Shown: piece after piece, positions 1-11,977 of the stretch
Layout: each line of letters begins with the position of its first letter
How positions within the stretch are numbered: the first letter of the stretch is position 1
Source: Antennarius striatus
Taxonomy: Eukaryota; Chordata; Actinopteri; Lophiiformes; Antennariidae
Direction: 5' to 3'
Length of the DNA stretch: 64,000 nt
Assembly (NCBI RefSeq): GCF_040054535.1
Contig: NC_090785.1
Location: 7,251,501-7,315,500, forward strand
Notes under the pieces: generated by a model
Told to the model about the DNA's origin: nothing
The model's input: the letters and a program-made list of their open reading frames with translations, nothing else
Databases searched by the model: none
Position numbers and translations under genes: made by a program

Positions 1-2403
<2,403 letters not shown>

Positions 2404-2949
2404 AGCTGACGCAGGGCTCTGGTCAGAGTCTGAGACTGCTCAGCAGTGGAGGGCAGAGCCTGACTGGACATTGCTTTAATGACATAATGAGATAAGACCT
2501 GACACTAACCATTGATCCATGCCTCTGGCAGCTGTCATCAACATTAATTTGTTTAAAATGTAATATCATTTTAGCAGAAGCTCTGCTTCTCACTCTGTTG
2601 TCTGCTTTCTTTCCATTACTTTTACATAGAAACTATGGTATGAAATTATGTGTACAGAGGACAGAAGTTAAAAATATTTGTGTCCAGCTGTTAAGATATT
2701 AAGATTTAGCTACATTCACCAATTAGTATACATTCACCATGGGTCATCTAACAGTACAGAATATAGAAGTTTTATTTTTAATGAGATGTGAAGGCACTGT
2801 ATTTAGGAACTGCTGGCAGTTCAAATAGATTTTTTGAATACAAGGCCACCTGGTGGTTGGTGCTGTATTACAGAATATTTTGACCCTCTCATACTGAAAA
2901 AGATTTAATGCACTTTATTACCAGGCACTTATAAATCATTCATGGGCTG

Positions 2950-3112
2950 AATGTGGTTGTGTGTCCTGTTTATTGTTGATTGGTGTGTGAGTGTACAGTG
3001 TGTATGCTACTTGTGTTGTTATGTTAAGTTTTTTAAGCAACTGTCATGCCCAACTTACAATTGCCCCTCTGGGATAAATAAAGCTATTTGAATTGAATTG
3101 ATTTGAATCTTG
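2950..3112 (+). mobile_element. LINE 3' end remnant
   Basis: The block ends in CCCCTCTGGGATAAATAAAG followed by short TTGAATTGAATTG-type repeats. This is the usual form of the 3' tail of teleost LINEs of the Rex1/CR1/L2 kind: a conserved terminal stem, then a short tandem tail. Only the 3' untranslated end is present; there is no reverse transcriptase frame. The 5' border is approximate. Confidence 0.6.
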
Positions 3113-3532
3113 GACTATCTTATCTGAATTATTTTATTAATAACATAATGTAATATGTGCTCTCTGTAAATGTCTTTTCACCTATTACCCAAAATAGGTG
3201 AAATTACATTTAAAAATGATATTGTGAAATGTGTTATCACCTCATTTATTTTATTTCTTTCTCTTATCTATGATGATTATTTGGGGGATATTTCAGTTTT
3301 TCTCTGTTGTCTCTGGAAAATTGATAATAGAGTCACCTTCAAAATAGAATAAACTGAAATATTATTATAGATTCACATGTCATGAAATATGCTTCATTGG
3401 AGATCACTTATTCATCACTGATTTTCAATTTCCATCCATTTAAATATTGTTATTTGTGATCATCACAACATATCGTTTAAGTATGCATGTTTTAGTTACA
3501 GTGTAAACACACAGGACCCAACTGTTACCATA

Positions 3533-3919
3533 GTTACAGCATTATTATCGATGTAACTGACTAAAACTGTTCAGAAAAAAGCTCTCCAGACACTCAGCAT
3601 GACACCACTTTCAGACGTCAACAACAATGACAACAGTTCTCAGCGCGTCACAGATCACACCATGAGATATAGTTAGCACTCAGACAGATATATGTACCTC
3701 GTTTTGACCCCCCATTAGGACAACGTCATCCAATTAGCTTGGTGATTGGCTGAGGAGATCCTGGGATTGGTTGGAACACCAGGATAACTTGTCCCAGGTA
3801 GCACCTCCCACATGGGGTGACCAAAGGCTTAGTGTGAGCCTGATTATTTCTGCAGCCATTTGGTACAAGATGTTAGTGGAGACAAGCACCAAAACAAATG
3901 CATGGATATAGACACACTT
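3533..3919 (+). promoter_or_regulatory. Candidate arl13a promoter with X-box-like site and CCAAT cluster
   Basis: An imperfect RFX X-box-like palindrome, GTTACC-AT-AGTTAC, lies at 3533-3546. Three CCAAT/ATTGG boxes follow within 41 bases (3730-3734, 3745-3749, 3766-3770), separated by 10-16 bases. Further right, CTTCT|GTGAGT near 3914-3925 could be the donor of a noncoding first exon that joins the acceptor at 5052-5053. RFX and NF-Y together are typical of ciliary gene promoters, which would fit arl13a. The transcription start is inferred and not visible. Confidence 0.35.
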
Positions 3920-5110
3920 CTGTGAGTATTCTTTACTTTTCCTAGCTGTTTATTAAAATGGGTGAAGTAATGGCATCTGGGATCAATAGTTAAGTGTTCA
4001 CTGAGTTTGCAATGCTTTGATATAATTTATTCACAGATTTTTACTGTCACGTTCAGTTTGCCTGCTGTCTGTGCACATATCAATTGGTTCACTATGCTTT
4101 GCATTTTAAGTTACTGCTACTAAACTACTACCACTTTTAAAATAGTGATAAACAAAGTAATCTATCTTAAGTATGTCATTTGTTTATTTATCTTTTTTTA
4201 CAGCTTATAGGGAGTTTTGTCACACTGTAAAACATTTGGCTGCTTCAATGGGTAAAATTTGTTTGTTACATTTTTTAAGTACATACTCTTAAAATGTATC
4301 TTAATATGTCTATATTTACTTAATTTTATATCAGTATTTATTTAACTAAATCCCAAAAATAATGTTCTATATCACTCAGATATATTATAGAATCAGCATT
4401 TAATGGTTTGATCACCAGATGGAACGAATACAGAAATATTTCTGATTCAAAATGATGAATTTCCTAATAATGACATGAAGTGTGTTTGCAGTAAAATCCA
4501 TTTACTACTATATGTATGTACTCTGAAATTCCAAATGTTTGAGTAAAATACTCATGAAAACACTGACAACTGTGGTGAAAATTGTGATTGTCCTCCCTTC
4601 TTTCTGCAGCCTAAAGAAATATACGTAGGTCAGCTTGTTAACAATGGCACCAAAACAAGCCATATGAAACTGGCTTTAGCAGATTAGAGAGCCTCAACAG
4701 ATGCGCTGACTAAATCACTGAATGATCCGCGGGTGTTTTTATTTAGCATATGGTTTTAGACTCACCTGTTGTATGTGTACTACAAGACTGTACTACAGAA
4801 ATGTTTTTATACTGGTCTCCTATATCATTATCATACAAGATGATATCAAGATGAGTTGTTTTTGACTCCAGAGCAATACTTTAAAATCCTTATCATAGAC
4901 AGAGCTTTGACATTTACTTTTTAAGAAAGCTAAATGAAAGCTGATTTCAGATATGTGGAATTTAAAGGTTGAGACATTTCCTGAATATTTTACCAACTTT
5001 AAAGTCACTACAGACCACATGAATCATACTAGCTTTGACCATCTGTTTGCAGGTATCAGTTCCAGAGAAGATGGTGGCCACTGTGTACACCTGCATCAGC
5101 CCAAGTAAAC

Positions 5111-7405
5111 ATGTTCAATCTGATGAGCAACTGTTGCACCTGGATAAACAAGATACAGGAGCCTGTCAGGTACAAATCAGACTCTTCCTTGGCCCTGGAT
5201 CTACCTCTCCACATAACTTCAAAACCTGTTAGATATCAAACACATGCAAACACATGCAAGTAAATCTCATACAAGGCTATCTGAAAACCATGAACAATCC
5301 CTTTTATTGAATGTCCATGTTGTGATTGCTCCTTTGCAGGAAAGTAACCATTCTGGTGGTTGGTCTTGACAAAGCAGGAAAAACATCCTCCATTAGAGGG
5401 ATGTTAAAAGGTAATTTAACGGTGACTTTAAAGCTAATTTATTTATTTCAAAGGATGAGTGAAGAAACACAACAAATGATCAAGTCGCTTTGCCCTTTTC
5501 AGCCCCCCATAGCGTGGAAACAGGACCGACTCAGGGTTGCATTCGAAATGAGATGAGGGTGGAGAATTACTCAGTCACCTTGTTGGATGTGGGAGGATCA
5601 GCCGAGTGTAGAGGAGCCTGGAGGGAGCTCTATGGGGAGGCCCACGGGTTCATCTTTGTTGTGGACTCCAGTGACAAACACAGAATAAAGGAAGTCAAGG
5701 AGGTTCTTGCTGATGTGCTGAAGAACCCAAGGGTGTCAGGAAAACCCTTATTAGTGTAATTATGTCCAACTTCATATCAAACATCATGTGAAGAGTAAAC
5801 ACTGCCCCTTGTTGGCAACTTAGAGGCATTACAGAACAACCGATCACTGGGTAAATAATATGCGTGTTTCACCACGTTATCTTTTTAGGTTGGCCAACAA
5901 ACAGGACAAAATGAACTCTTTTCTTGGAAGTGAGCTGATTGAGGTCCTGTCACTGGAGAAGCTGGTCAATCAGAGCCGTTCTCTTTGCCATATTGTGAGT
6001 GTTTTTCTCAACTTAAAACTTCCCTAATGTCACCAGGACAGTCATGTACTAAACAAAACAACCAGAGCAAAGCTGCAGGTAGAATGGAAGACTTTTCCTT
6101 TCTCCATCAGGAGCCTTGTTCGGCCTTAATGGACTTGCGACGCTGGTCGGACAGGAAGACTCTACGTGGCCTTCGCTGGTTGCTGCGTGCTGTTTGTCTA
6201 GATTACCCAGAGTTGTGTACTCGTATAGCACAGGACAAAAACAGGCCATTGGAACCAAGTGAAACCGAAAAGAACTGGAAAACAGAGAAAACACACAAGA
6301 AAACAAAGGGGGAAAGGTAAGAAATGCACATTTATATTAGTTTTATTTTTCATAAATATCATACATGCAAACTCATGAAGTTTTATTATGTTCAATGTTT
6401 TTTCCTTCCAGAATGCGAACTAGCAAATCAGATCTTCACAGGATTCATCAACCAAAAGACAAGGAGAAAAAGATCAAGGGCGAAGGAAAGCTGCAACCTA
6501 TTAGAAATATGCTGCAAAAGGTTAAATAAACACCTTCACTACTTTTTGTTTAGTGTAGACACATCTCCAAAAGCTATTATTTTTCTAGAAGCCAGTTATT
6601 CCACTTTTACAAAGGCATTCATGCGCATTAACAACATCATTGAGACTGTAGTTTGTGAATGAATGTGAGACACGGACCTTATTCTATATCTCACCCTAGT
6701 TGCAGTTTCTTTTTTATCTCTTTTTTGTAAAGTCATAAACATGATGTCCTCTATCATAATGGATGTTACAATAAATACGTGTTGAATTAAACACAGGAAA
6801 CAACCCTGAAAAAGAAACTGAAGACAAAGAAGAGTAAGAAATTCAAAGACAAAGAAAATAAAATGGATCTACAAGACACCAACGATCAGGAGGAAGAGGA
6901 GGTGGAGGTTCATGAGGGGGAGCAAGAAAACTCTGGTCATCGGGAGAAAGCAAGCAGTGCCCTAATCCCAACGAAAAAAGGCAAACCAAAACGAAAAACA
7001 AGGGTTAAAGAAGAAATTCAGTCTGTGCCAAAGTCACCCGACAATAGCGAGAAGGCACACAAAGGTAAAAATCTGTTGTTAATTGTCAGTATTTTTAAGC
7101 TATTTGCTGTTCAATAATAAAGGTCCAATATTTCTTTATGTAATTCAAGGGGAAAAGAAGAAGAAGAAAATTGTCAAAGTAAAAAGGAGGAACAAGATCA
7201 ATACAGAGGAGATGTCTGGAGCTAACTCTCAACCTGTGGATTTGTCTACAACCTTTGGTGATTCTCTTCCACTTCCTCTATCTCCAAATCAAGTCTTATA
7301 ATACCTTGGAGTCTAAACTTTGTGATAAAATTAATCTATCTTTGCACAGATCTTTACCGAAAAGCAATACTGGCTCTGAAGGAACGCCAAGATCAAGGAA
7401 AGTGA
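5111..7405 (+). CDS. arl13a: ADP-ribosylation factor-like protein 13A (Arl13-family ciliary GTPase)
   Basis: Coding exons: 5111-5169, 5340-5410, 5503-5755, 5889-5994, 6111-6316, 6412-6520, 6797-7064, 7150-7257, 7350-7405, all with GT/AG borders and frame kept; 411 aa. The start (MFNLMSNCC) was chosen because it matches the Arl13b N-terminus, including the cysteine pair C8-C9 that is palmitoylated in Arl13b. An acceptor at 5052-5053 puts some 5'UTR in the same exon, so a noncoding exon lies upstream. GTPase motifs: P-loop GLDKAGKT (28-35), PT-x-G switch I (52-55), DVGG (72-75), NKQD (131-134), EPCSA (164-168). As in Arl13b, the catalytic Gln after DxGG is absent, which suggests weak intrinsic hydrolysis. 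After about residue 205 the tail is Lys/Glu-rich and low in complexity, then ends in a conserved-looking DLYRKAILALKERQ. Family role: ciliary membrane GTPase, related to the Arl3 exchange factor Arl13b. Named arl13a rather than arl13b from synteny with tmem35a and cenpi. I see no clear RVxP ciliary-targeting motif. Confidence 0.9.
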
Positions 7406-7687
7406 GATGCTGATGCTAAAGGAGTGTTCCCCGGCAGCAGTTAATGGTCGCTGCATCACTTCACACTCACACCGGTTTTTTTTTTGTTTTGTTTTTTTAC
7501 TGCTGTATCTTTATCACTTTCTTGAAAAATCCTTTCAGACTTGATTCCTGATGCATTGGAGTGAAACTCAAAATTCTGCTGTGTAATGATGGGCTGGTCT
7601 GGATAATAATTTAATGACAGAAATGTGAATAATATAAATAAGAAAAAAACCCAAATATATGTATATATATATATGTATGTATAAAAA

Positions 7688-7693
7688 AATAAA
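7688..7693 (+). terminator. Possible arl13a polyadenylation signals
   Basis: AATAAA at 7688-7693, 283 bases after the arl13a stop, with a second AATAAA at 7865-7870. Either could end the transcript. Nothing coding lies between the stop and these sites. Confidence 0.45.
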
Positions 7694-7870
7694 TTTCCTG
7701 TGGAGATGGCCAAAATGTTAAACCTTTTGTTTGAATGAATCTATGGACTTTGTGACTCTCAGGGATATTAACCTTTACATATAGTTGAAATTGTTCCAGT
7801 GATTAACAATGCAAATAGAACATGTGATATGGTTGAGTTGATGAAAAAATGCACGAAATGGTTTAATAAA

Positions 7871-8414
7871 TATTTTGTCACCTGTCAAATTTTTTTTTAC
7901 TTGTGTTAAGTGCCTTTTGTGTTTTCTTCACAGCTGCAGGAAACACAAAGTAAAAATCATATTTAAAAATCAGACAAGGACAGAATAACAGAACTGTAAA
8001 TCTCAACCCAGCCTTCCAATCTTCCACAATATTACAATATTTATCTGGGGTTTGGAGTGGCTTCCTCATACATGACAGGCTATTCCCTTTCACAATTTCC
8101 TCATACTTGTTGGAATCCATGTTATCTATCCTCTAAATGCTACAGGTTTCCTGTGCATGAGGAATCAACACTACTTCCAAGATGTTCGCAAAGATGCCAC
8201 CATTTTTATGGAGGTAGGATGAACGTTTCTGATCATTCTTTATTCTTCAGACATTGTGTTGATTCATATGTCCCAAAAGTTGAGTTTTATTTCGCCACTT
8301 TTGTAGAATTGCATCCCAAAACACTGGTGACTTATCTAGATGGTATTTATTATTTCTATGGATGAGCAGCGGCGTATGCCTTAGAGTTTGGTTATTTAAT
8401 TCATGTAAATTTAG
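7871..8414. other. Spacer between arl13a and tmem35a, no gene
   Basis: Short open frames only. In human the minus-strand gene TRMT2B sits in the equivalent interval; no methyltransferase-like frame is seen here on either strand. Confidence 0.6.
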
Positions 8415-8640
8415 ACCATCCATCCATTTTCTCCCACCTATCGAGGTCCGGGTTGCAGGGTGCACCTGAGATGTGTCATCTGTGGATATACCCCAGGGCC
8501 TTCTCTGAGTGGGACATGCCAGAAATACCCGGCCCCCGGAGGCCCCTGGGAGACATCCTAACCAAATGTACTGAATCAAACCAGCCTCAGCTGACCTTTG
8601 CCCATATGGAGGAGCAGTGGCGCCACAAGCTACTCATCCT
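8415..8640 (+). mobile_element. High-copy teleost interspersed repeat fragment, probably LINE-derived
   Basis: Begins CCATCCATTTTCT, passes through a TCCGGGT-rich part and a 'GGGCCTTCTCTGAGTGGGACATGCC' type segment, then CTCAGCTGACC and GGAGGAGCAGTGGC. The same order of landmarks occurs at 42575-42840, so these are two diverged copies of one element. I recall this sequence as very common in teleost genomes; I cannot fix its family name without a repeat library. Confidence 0.55.
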
Positions 8641-8777
8641 TTCCCATTTCAGCCCTTGTATCCCCGCTCTTATTAAATACAAGCCTTGAATACAAGATGT
8701 GAGAGCCTATGAAGACTGACGCACACGTCTCCACTGGTGGGGTAATGGTTTGGCTGCAGGCTGCACCCCTGTAGGGT

Positions 8778-8949
8778 TTGGACCTCAGCTGCGCCCGTGA
8801 CTTCCGGTCCAGCCAGGGTGGGCGGGACCGGCGCGTCGCCATCTTTGCCGTCCGTCCGGAAGCCCATCCCCCTGGCGCATCTTCTCTGACAAGCCGACGC
8901 TCATTCAGCCCGGTGGGAAGCTCCTGCAGCCGCATCCACGAAGGCGGAG
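8778..8949 (+). promoter_or_regulatory. tmem35a CpG-rich promoter and 5'UTR
   Basis: CpG density rises sharply from about 8770 to 9110. It contains an ETS-like CTTCCGG near 8801-8807, a GC box GGGCGGG at 8820-8826, and a YY1-like CGCCATCTT at 8837-8845, all close to a probable start site. There is no TATA box. The block ends at the tmem35a start codon. Which bases are transcribed is inferred. Confidence 0.55.
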
Positions 8950-10137
8950 ATGGCCTCACCAAGGACGATAACCATCGTAGCCCTGTCTTTCGCGTTAGGT
9001 TTATTTTTCGTCTTCATGGGGACCATTAAGCTGACGCCCAGACTAAGTAAAGACGCATACAGTGAAATGGTGAGTAAGTATTAAGCGACCGACCGACGAA
9101 GCCATTGTTCGGATGGCTCCTCACCGCGAGTGTGTGGAGATGCTGACCTAAATAGTGACAAACTGAAGCTGCCCTCTGTGAAGCTAACAAAAAACAACAA
9201 CAAATAAGAACACAAATTTAAATATTAGGACAAATAGCGTCCATCAATCAGCACTGACACCCAAAATCAGGCTAAGCTAGCAGAAACAAGGACGTGGTGG
9301 ATGCATCTTTGTCTCAATACGTCATTTAAATATGCGCTGATTCATACATTTCATCCCAGTCTATGCAACGTGGAGATGCTGTCAAAGCTGGTCGTTTAAC
9401 ACAAGGAGCAACTTACTAGCTTTGCATCAATGGCGGTGCAAATTTTGGGGATGCTGATGTTGAAATGGCCCGAACGGTACATGAATGGATCCGATTCCAG
9501 GCAAACGCCAACATAATCCGACACGTTATCATCATGCAATCGTCTATAGCATCCAAGGAGCATCTGACAGTCAAGACACAGCCATGCTAGAGTGTGCTAT
9601 TAATTTCCCCTAGGGGATCATTCCAGTATATATATATATTTAAAAAAATTAATGCAGAGGGAGTAAAGCCATTCGAATAGAAACAGTTCTCAGAGGTGAC
9701 CTCACATTGTGAATTTACTGACAATCCAATGTCTTTTTTTCTCACTTTTATGATTTTTTTTTCCTTTCCAGAAAAGAGCATATAAAAGCTATGCCAAGGC
9801 ATTGCCAGGCCTGAAAAAGATTGGGATCAGCTCGGTACTTCTGCGTAAGATCATCGGCTCTCTGGAGGTGGGCTGCGGCGTGGTGCTCACCCTGGTGCCG
9901 GGCAGGCCGAAGGATGTGGCCAACTTTTTGCTGCTGCTGGTCATGCTGGCCGTTCTGTTTTTCCACCAGCTAGTGGGAGACCCCCTGAAACGGTATGCCC
10001 ACGCTCTGGTCTTTGGCATTTTACTCACCTGCCGACTGCTCATTGCCCGCCAGAGTGATGACCGGCCAGAAAGAGAGGAGAGCAGAGAGGAGCAGCACAT
10101 CAATGACCAGGAAAAGAACAAGGTCAAGCAGTCTTAA
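8950..10137 (+). CDS. tmem35a: Transmembrane protein 35A / NACHO, nicotinic receptor chaperone
   Basis: Two coding exons, 8950-9069 and 9772-10137, joined in phase 0 by a GT/AG intron of 702 bases; 161 aa against about 167 in human. The start [20 protein letters not shown] matches the human N-terminus almost residue for residue. Four hydrophobic segments are visible, at about 7-25, 64-82, 90-107 and 115-132. The second half contains the strongly conserved [12 protein letters not shown] and [18 protein letters not shown] stretches. The last 29 residues are hydrophilic and Glu/Lys-rich, the least conserved part. Known role of the family (DoxX-like fold): an ER-resident neuronal chaperone needed for assembly and surface delivery of alpha7 and other nicotinic acetylcholine receptors. 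The neighbours arl13a and cenpi are functionally unrelated; the order is ancestral synteny. Confidence 0.95.
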
Positions 10138-10775
10138 GATCCTCTACATTGGTCCAAGCTTCATTGAAAGGAACCTGGTGCACCTCCATGGACTGTAGTA
10201 ATTAAAATTTTGAAGGAAACAGTCACTTCCACTAATAATAACCCTTAAGCACATCTAACGTCCCATCAAGCTGGCTGAGTGATTGTTGTCACCTCAATGT
10301 GAAACTGAGATCTTTCGATGCATACATCCTCTACATAACTGGACAATCATACCTGTGGAAACCGATGAGCTCAGATTAGTGTCTAAATATTCTATTTATT
10401 TCAGTCCTACACTGTGTTAGAGGTAATTGTGCTCTTGTTTTTAAGTGTGTATTTCATTTATGTGACAAGTTAATTTGAGAATGCTGTTTTTCATGAGATT
10501 GTCTAAAGCTCTTTTTTCTAATTTGTTTTTATACTGTTAGTTGGAGAGATGTGTCGTCAATATATGTCTGTAGTTGAAGCATGTGTCATTTGCTAAAGAG
10601 TGCTGAAAATGTGCGAAATTAAGATTTTTAAAAAATAATTTTGTAATAATTATCCATCAACTAGCGTCTTCATCTTATTTTGATACTGTGTTCACAGAAG
10701 GCTGTTTTTAGAAAAATATATAAACCCTGGTTAATTTTTTTGAAAATTTTTGCATGAATTAATTTCTCTCAATCT

Positions 10776-10781
10776 AATAAA
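10776..10781 (+). terminator. tmem35a polyadenylation signal
   Basis: AATAAA 639 bases past the stop codon, in AT-rich 3'UTR-like sequence. Another AATAAAG lies near 11173 and could serve a longer transcript. Confidence 0.5.
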
Positions 10782-11829
10782 CTGAATATCCTCTGTCTCA
10801 TTTAGGTTTTTTGTTAGTGCAGTTTAGGAGTTGTTAGGGTTAGGGAGGTCCACTAATATATATGTTTTTCATAATAGGACCCCTTTAAGGAAGAAAGGAA
10901 ACCAGTTGCCACCTCAGGTGTCCACTGCTAGCTTAACATAAATGAGAAATTTTGCCTATTAAAAATGGACTTTTACCTTTTTGTAACTCACTGCTGAAAT
11001 CTTAATCCTATTCAGCATTTATTAAAGATTTTTCTCATCTGTTTGCTTTTAGTTTTTTGCTCTGAGGATATGAAAAGCATTCCTATTGCAGTTTTAGGGA
11101 TGAAGTCTCAGTTGAAAGTACTGTAAGTTTTGAAATTCACAATACGGTAATTCTGTAAATTATATACTTAAAATAAAGAATTGAAGGTGAGATTGATGAA
11201 ATCTTGTTTGTTTTATTGGTATTCATTAAATTTTCTTTTTGCTGAAACTTATACCCTGAACACAAAATATTGTATCGATTTAATTTGCATATGCTTCTCC
11301 CACCAAAACATGACTACAGGTTAGTAACAGTTGGAGTCGTTTATATGTTGTGATTTTATTTTCATGAATTCATGATCAATTAAACTTAATTTCAGAAATA
11401 TAAGGTTTCCACTATACATCTTGAGCAGAGACAACCAGAAAATGTGGTACTCAATGATTGGTCAGTATTGAAATAAGCACCTGTTTAAGGCCTTGACCAC
11501 CAGCAGGCGGCCCCAAATAAAATTAACTTAAAAAAAGTATATTTACATTTTTGTTATTAAAACTAGGTTACATTTTTGCACGTTTGAGTGATTATTAATG
11601 TAACATCAAAGTTGTGTTATTATAATTGATCTTTATCTTTGTGGATTACAATCTATTAAAAAAAAAATCCTCACCTCGAGTTTTAAAAACGTTACATAAT
11701 GAAGTACGTTAATATGAGTTGTGCGAATAATCATTGATCGGTATTATCGACACTGACAGAGAGTTCCCAAAAACATGCTTTGCAGTGAGGCGAGGTACGA
11801 AGACACGAGTTCGATTGGAGGATGATGGA
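10782..11829. other. Spacer between tmem35a and cenpi, no gene
   Basis: AT-rich. The only motif noted is a CTCF-like CCACCAGCAGGCGG at 11497-11510, next to a long run of A/T. It could be a boundary site, but two core positions differ from the consensus. Confidence 0.5.
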
Positions 11830-11977
11830 CTTCAACTCCCAGAAAGCAACGGAGCGGATGGACCATACTGCGCAAGCGCAGACCAAACGGTCGCGCGGAG
11901 AATTTGAGTTTTGTTTGAATGGCTGAAGACAGATCAACGTAAGACTGTGGCGTTTTCAAGTTTTTAGCAATGTAGCA
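11830..11977 (+). promoter_or_regulatory. cenpi promoter: SBS/ZNF143-like, NRF1 and CHR-like motifs
   Basis: A TTCAACTCCCAGAAAGC block at 11831-11847 resembles the ZNF143/SBS element (ACTACAATTCCCAGAATGC). TGCGCAAGCGCA at 11869-11880 is a perfect NRF1 palindrome. TTTGAA at 11914-11919 matches the CHR element of G2/M genes, shortly after a CGCGCGG stretch. No TATA box is seen. This set fits a housekeeping, cell-cycle-timed promoter and agrees with the kinetochore role of cenpi. Binding is inferred from motifs only. Confidence 0.6.

Noticed and set aside
7083..7301. Separate small gene of 72 codons
   Set aside because: It is arl13a exon 8 read from intron sequence; the exon is in frame with exons 7 and 9.
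9620..9645. TA-repeat in tmem35a intron as a functional element
   Set aside because: A short (TA)n run with nothing else around it; ordinary low-complexity DNA.
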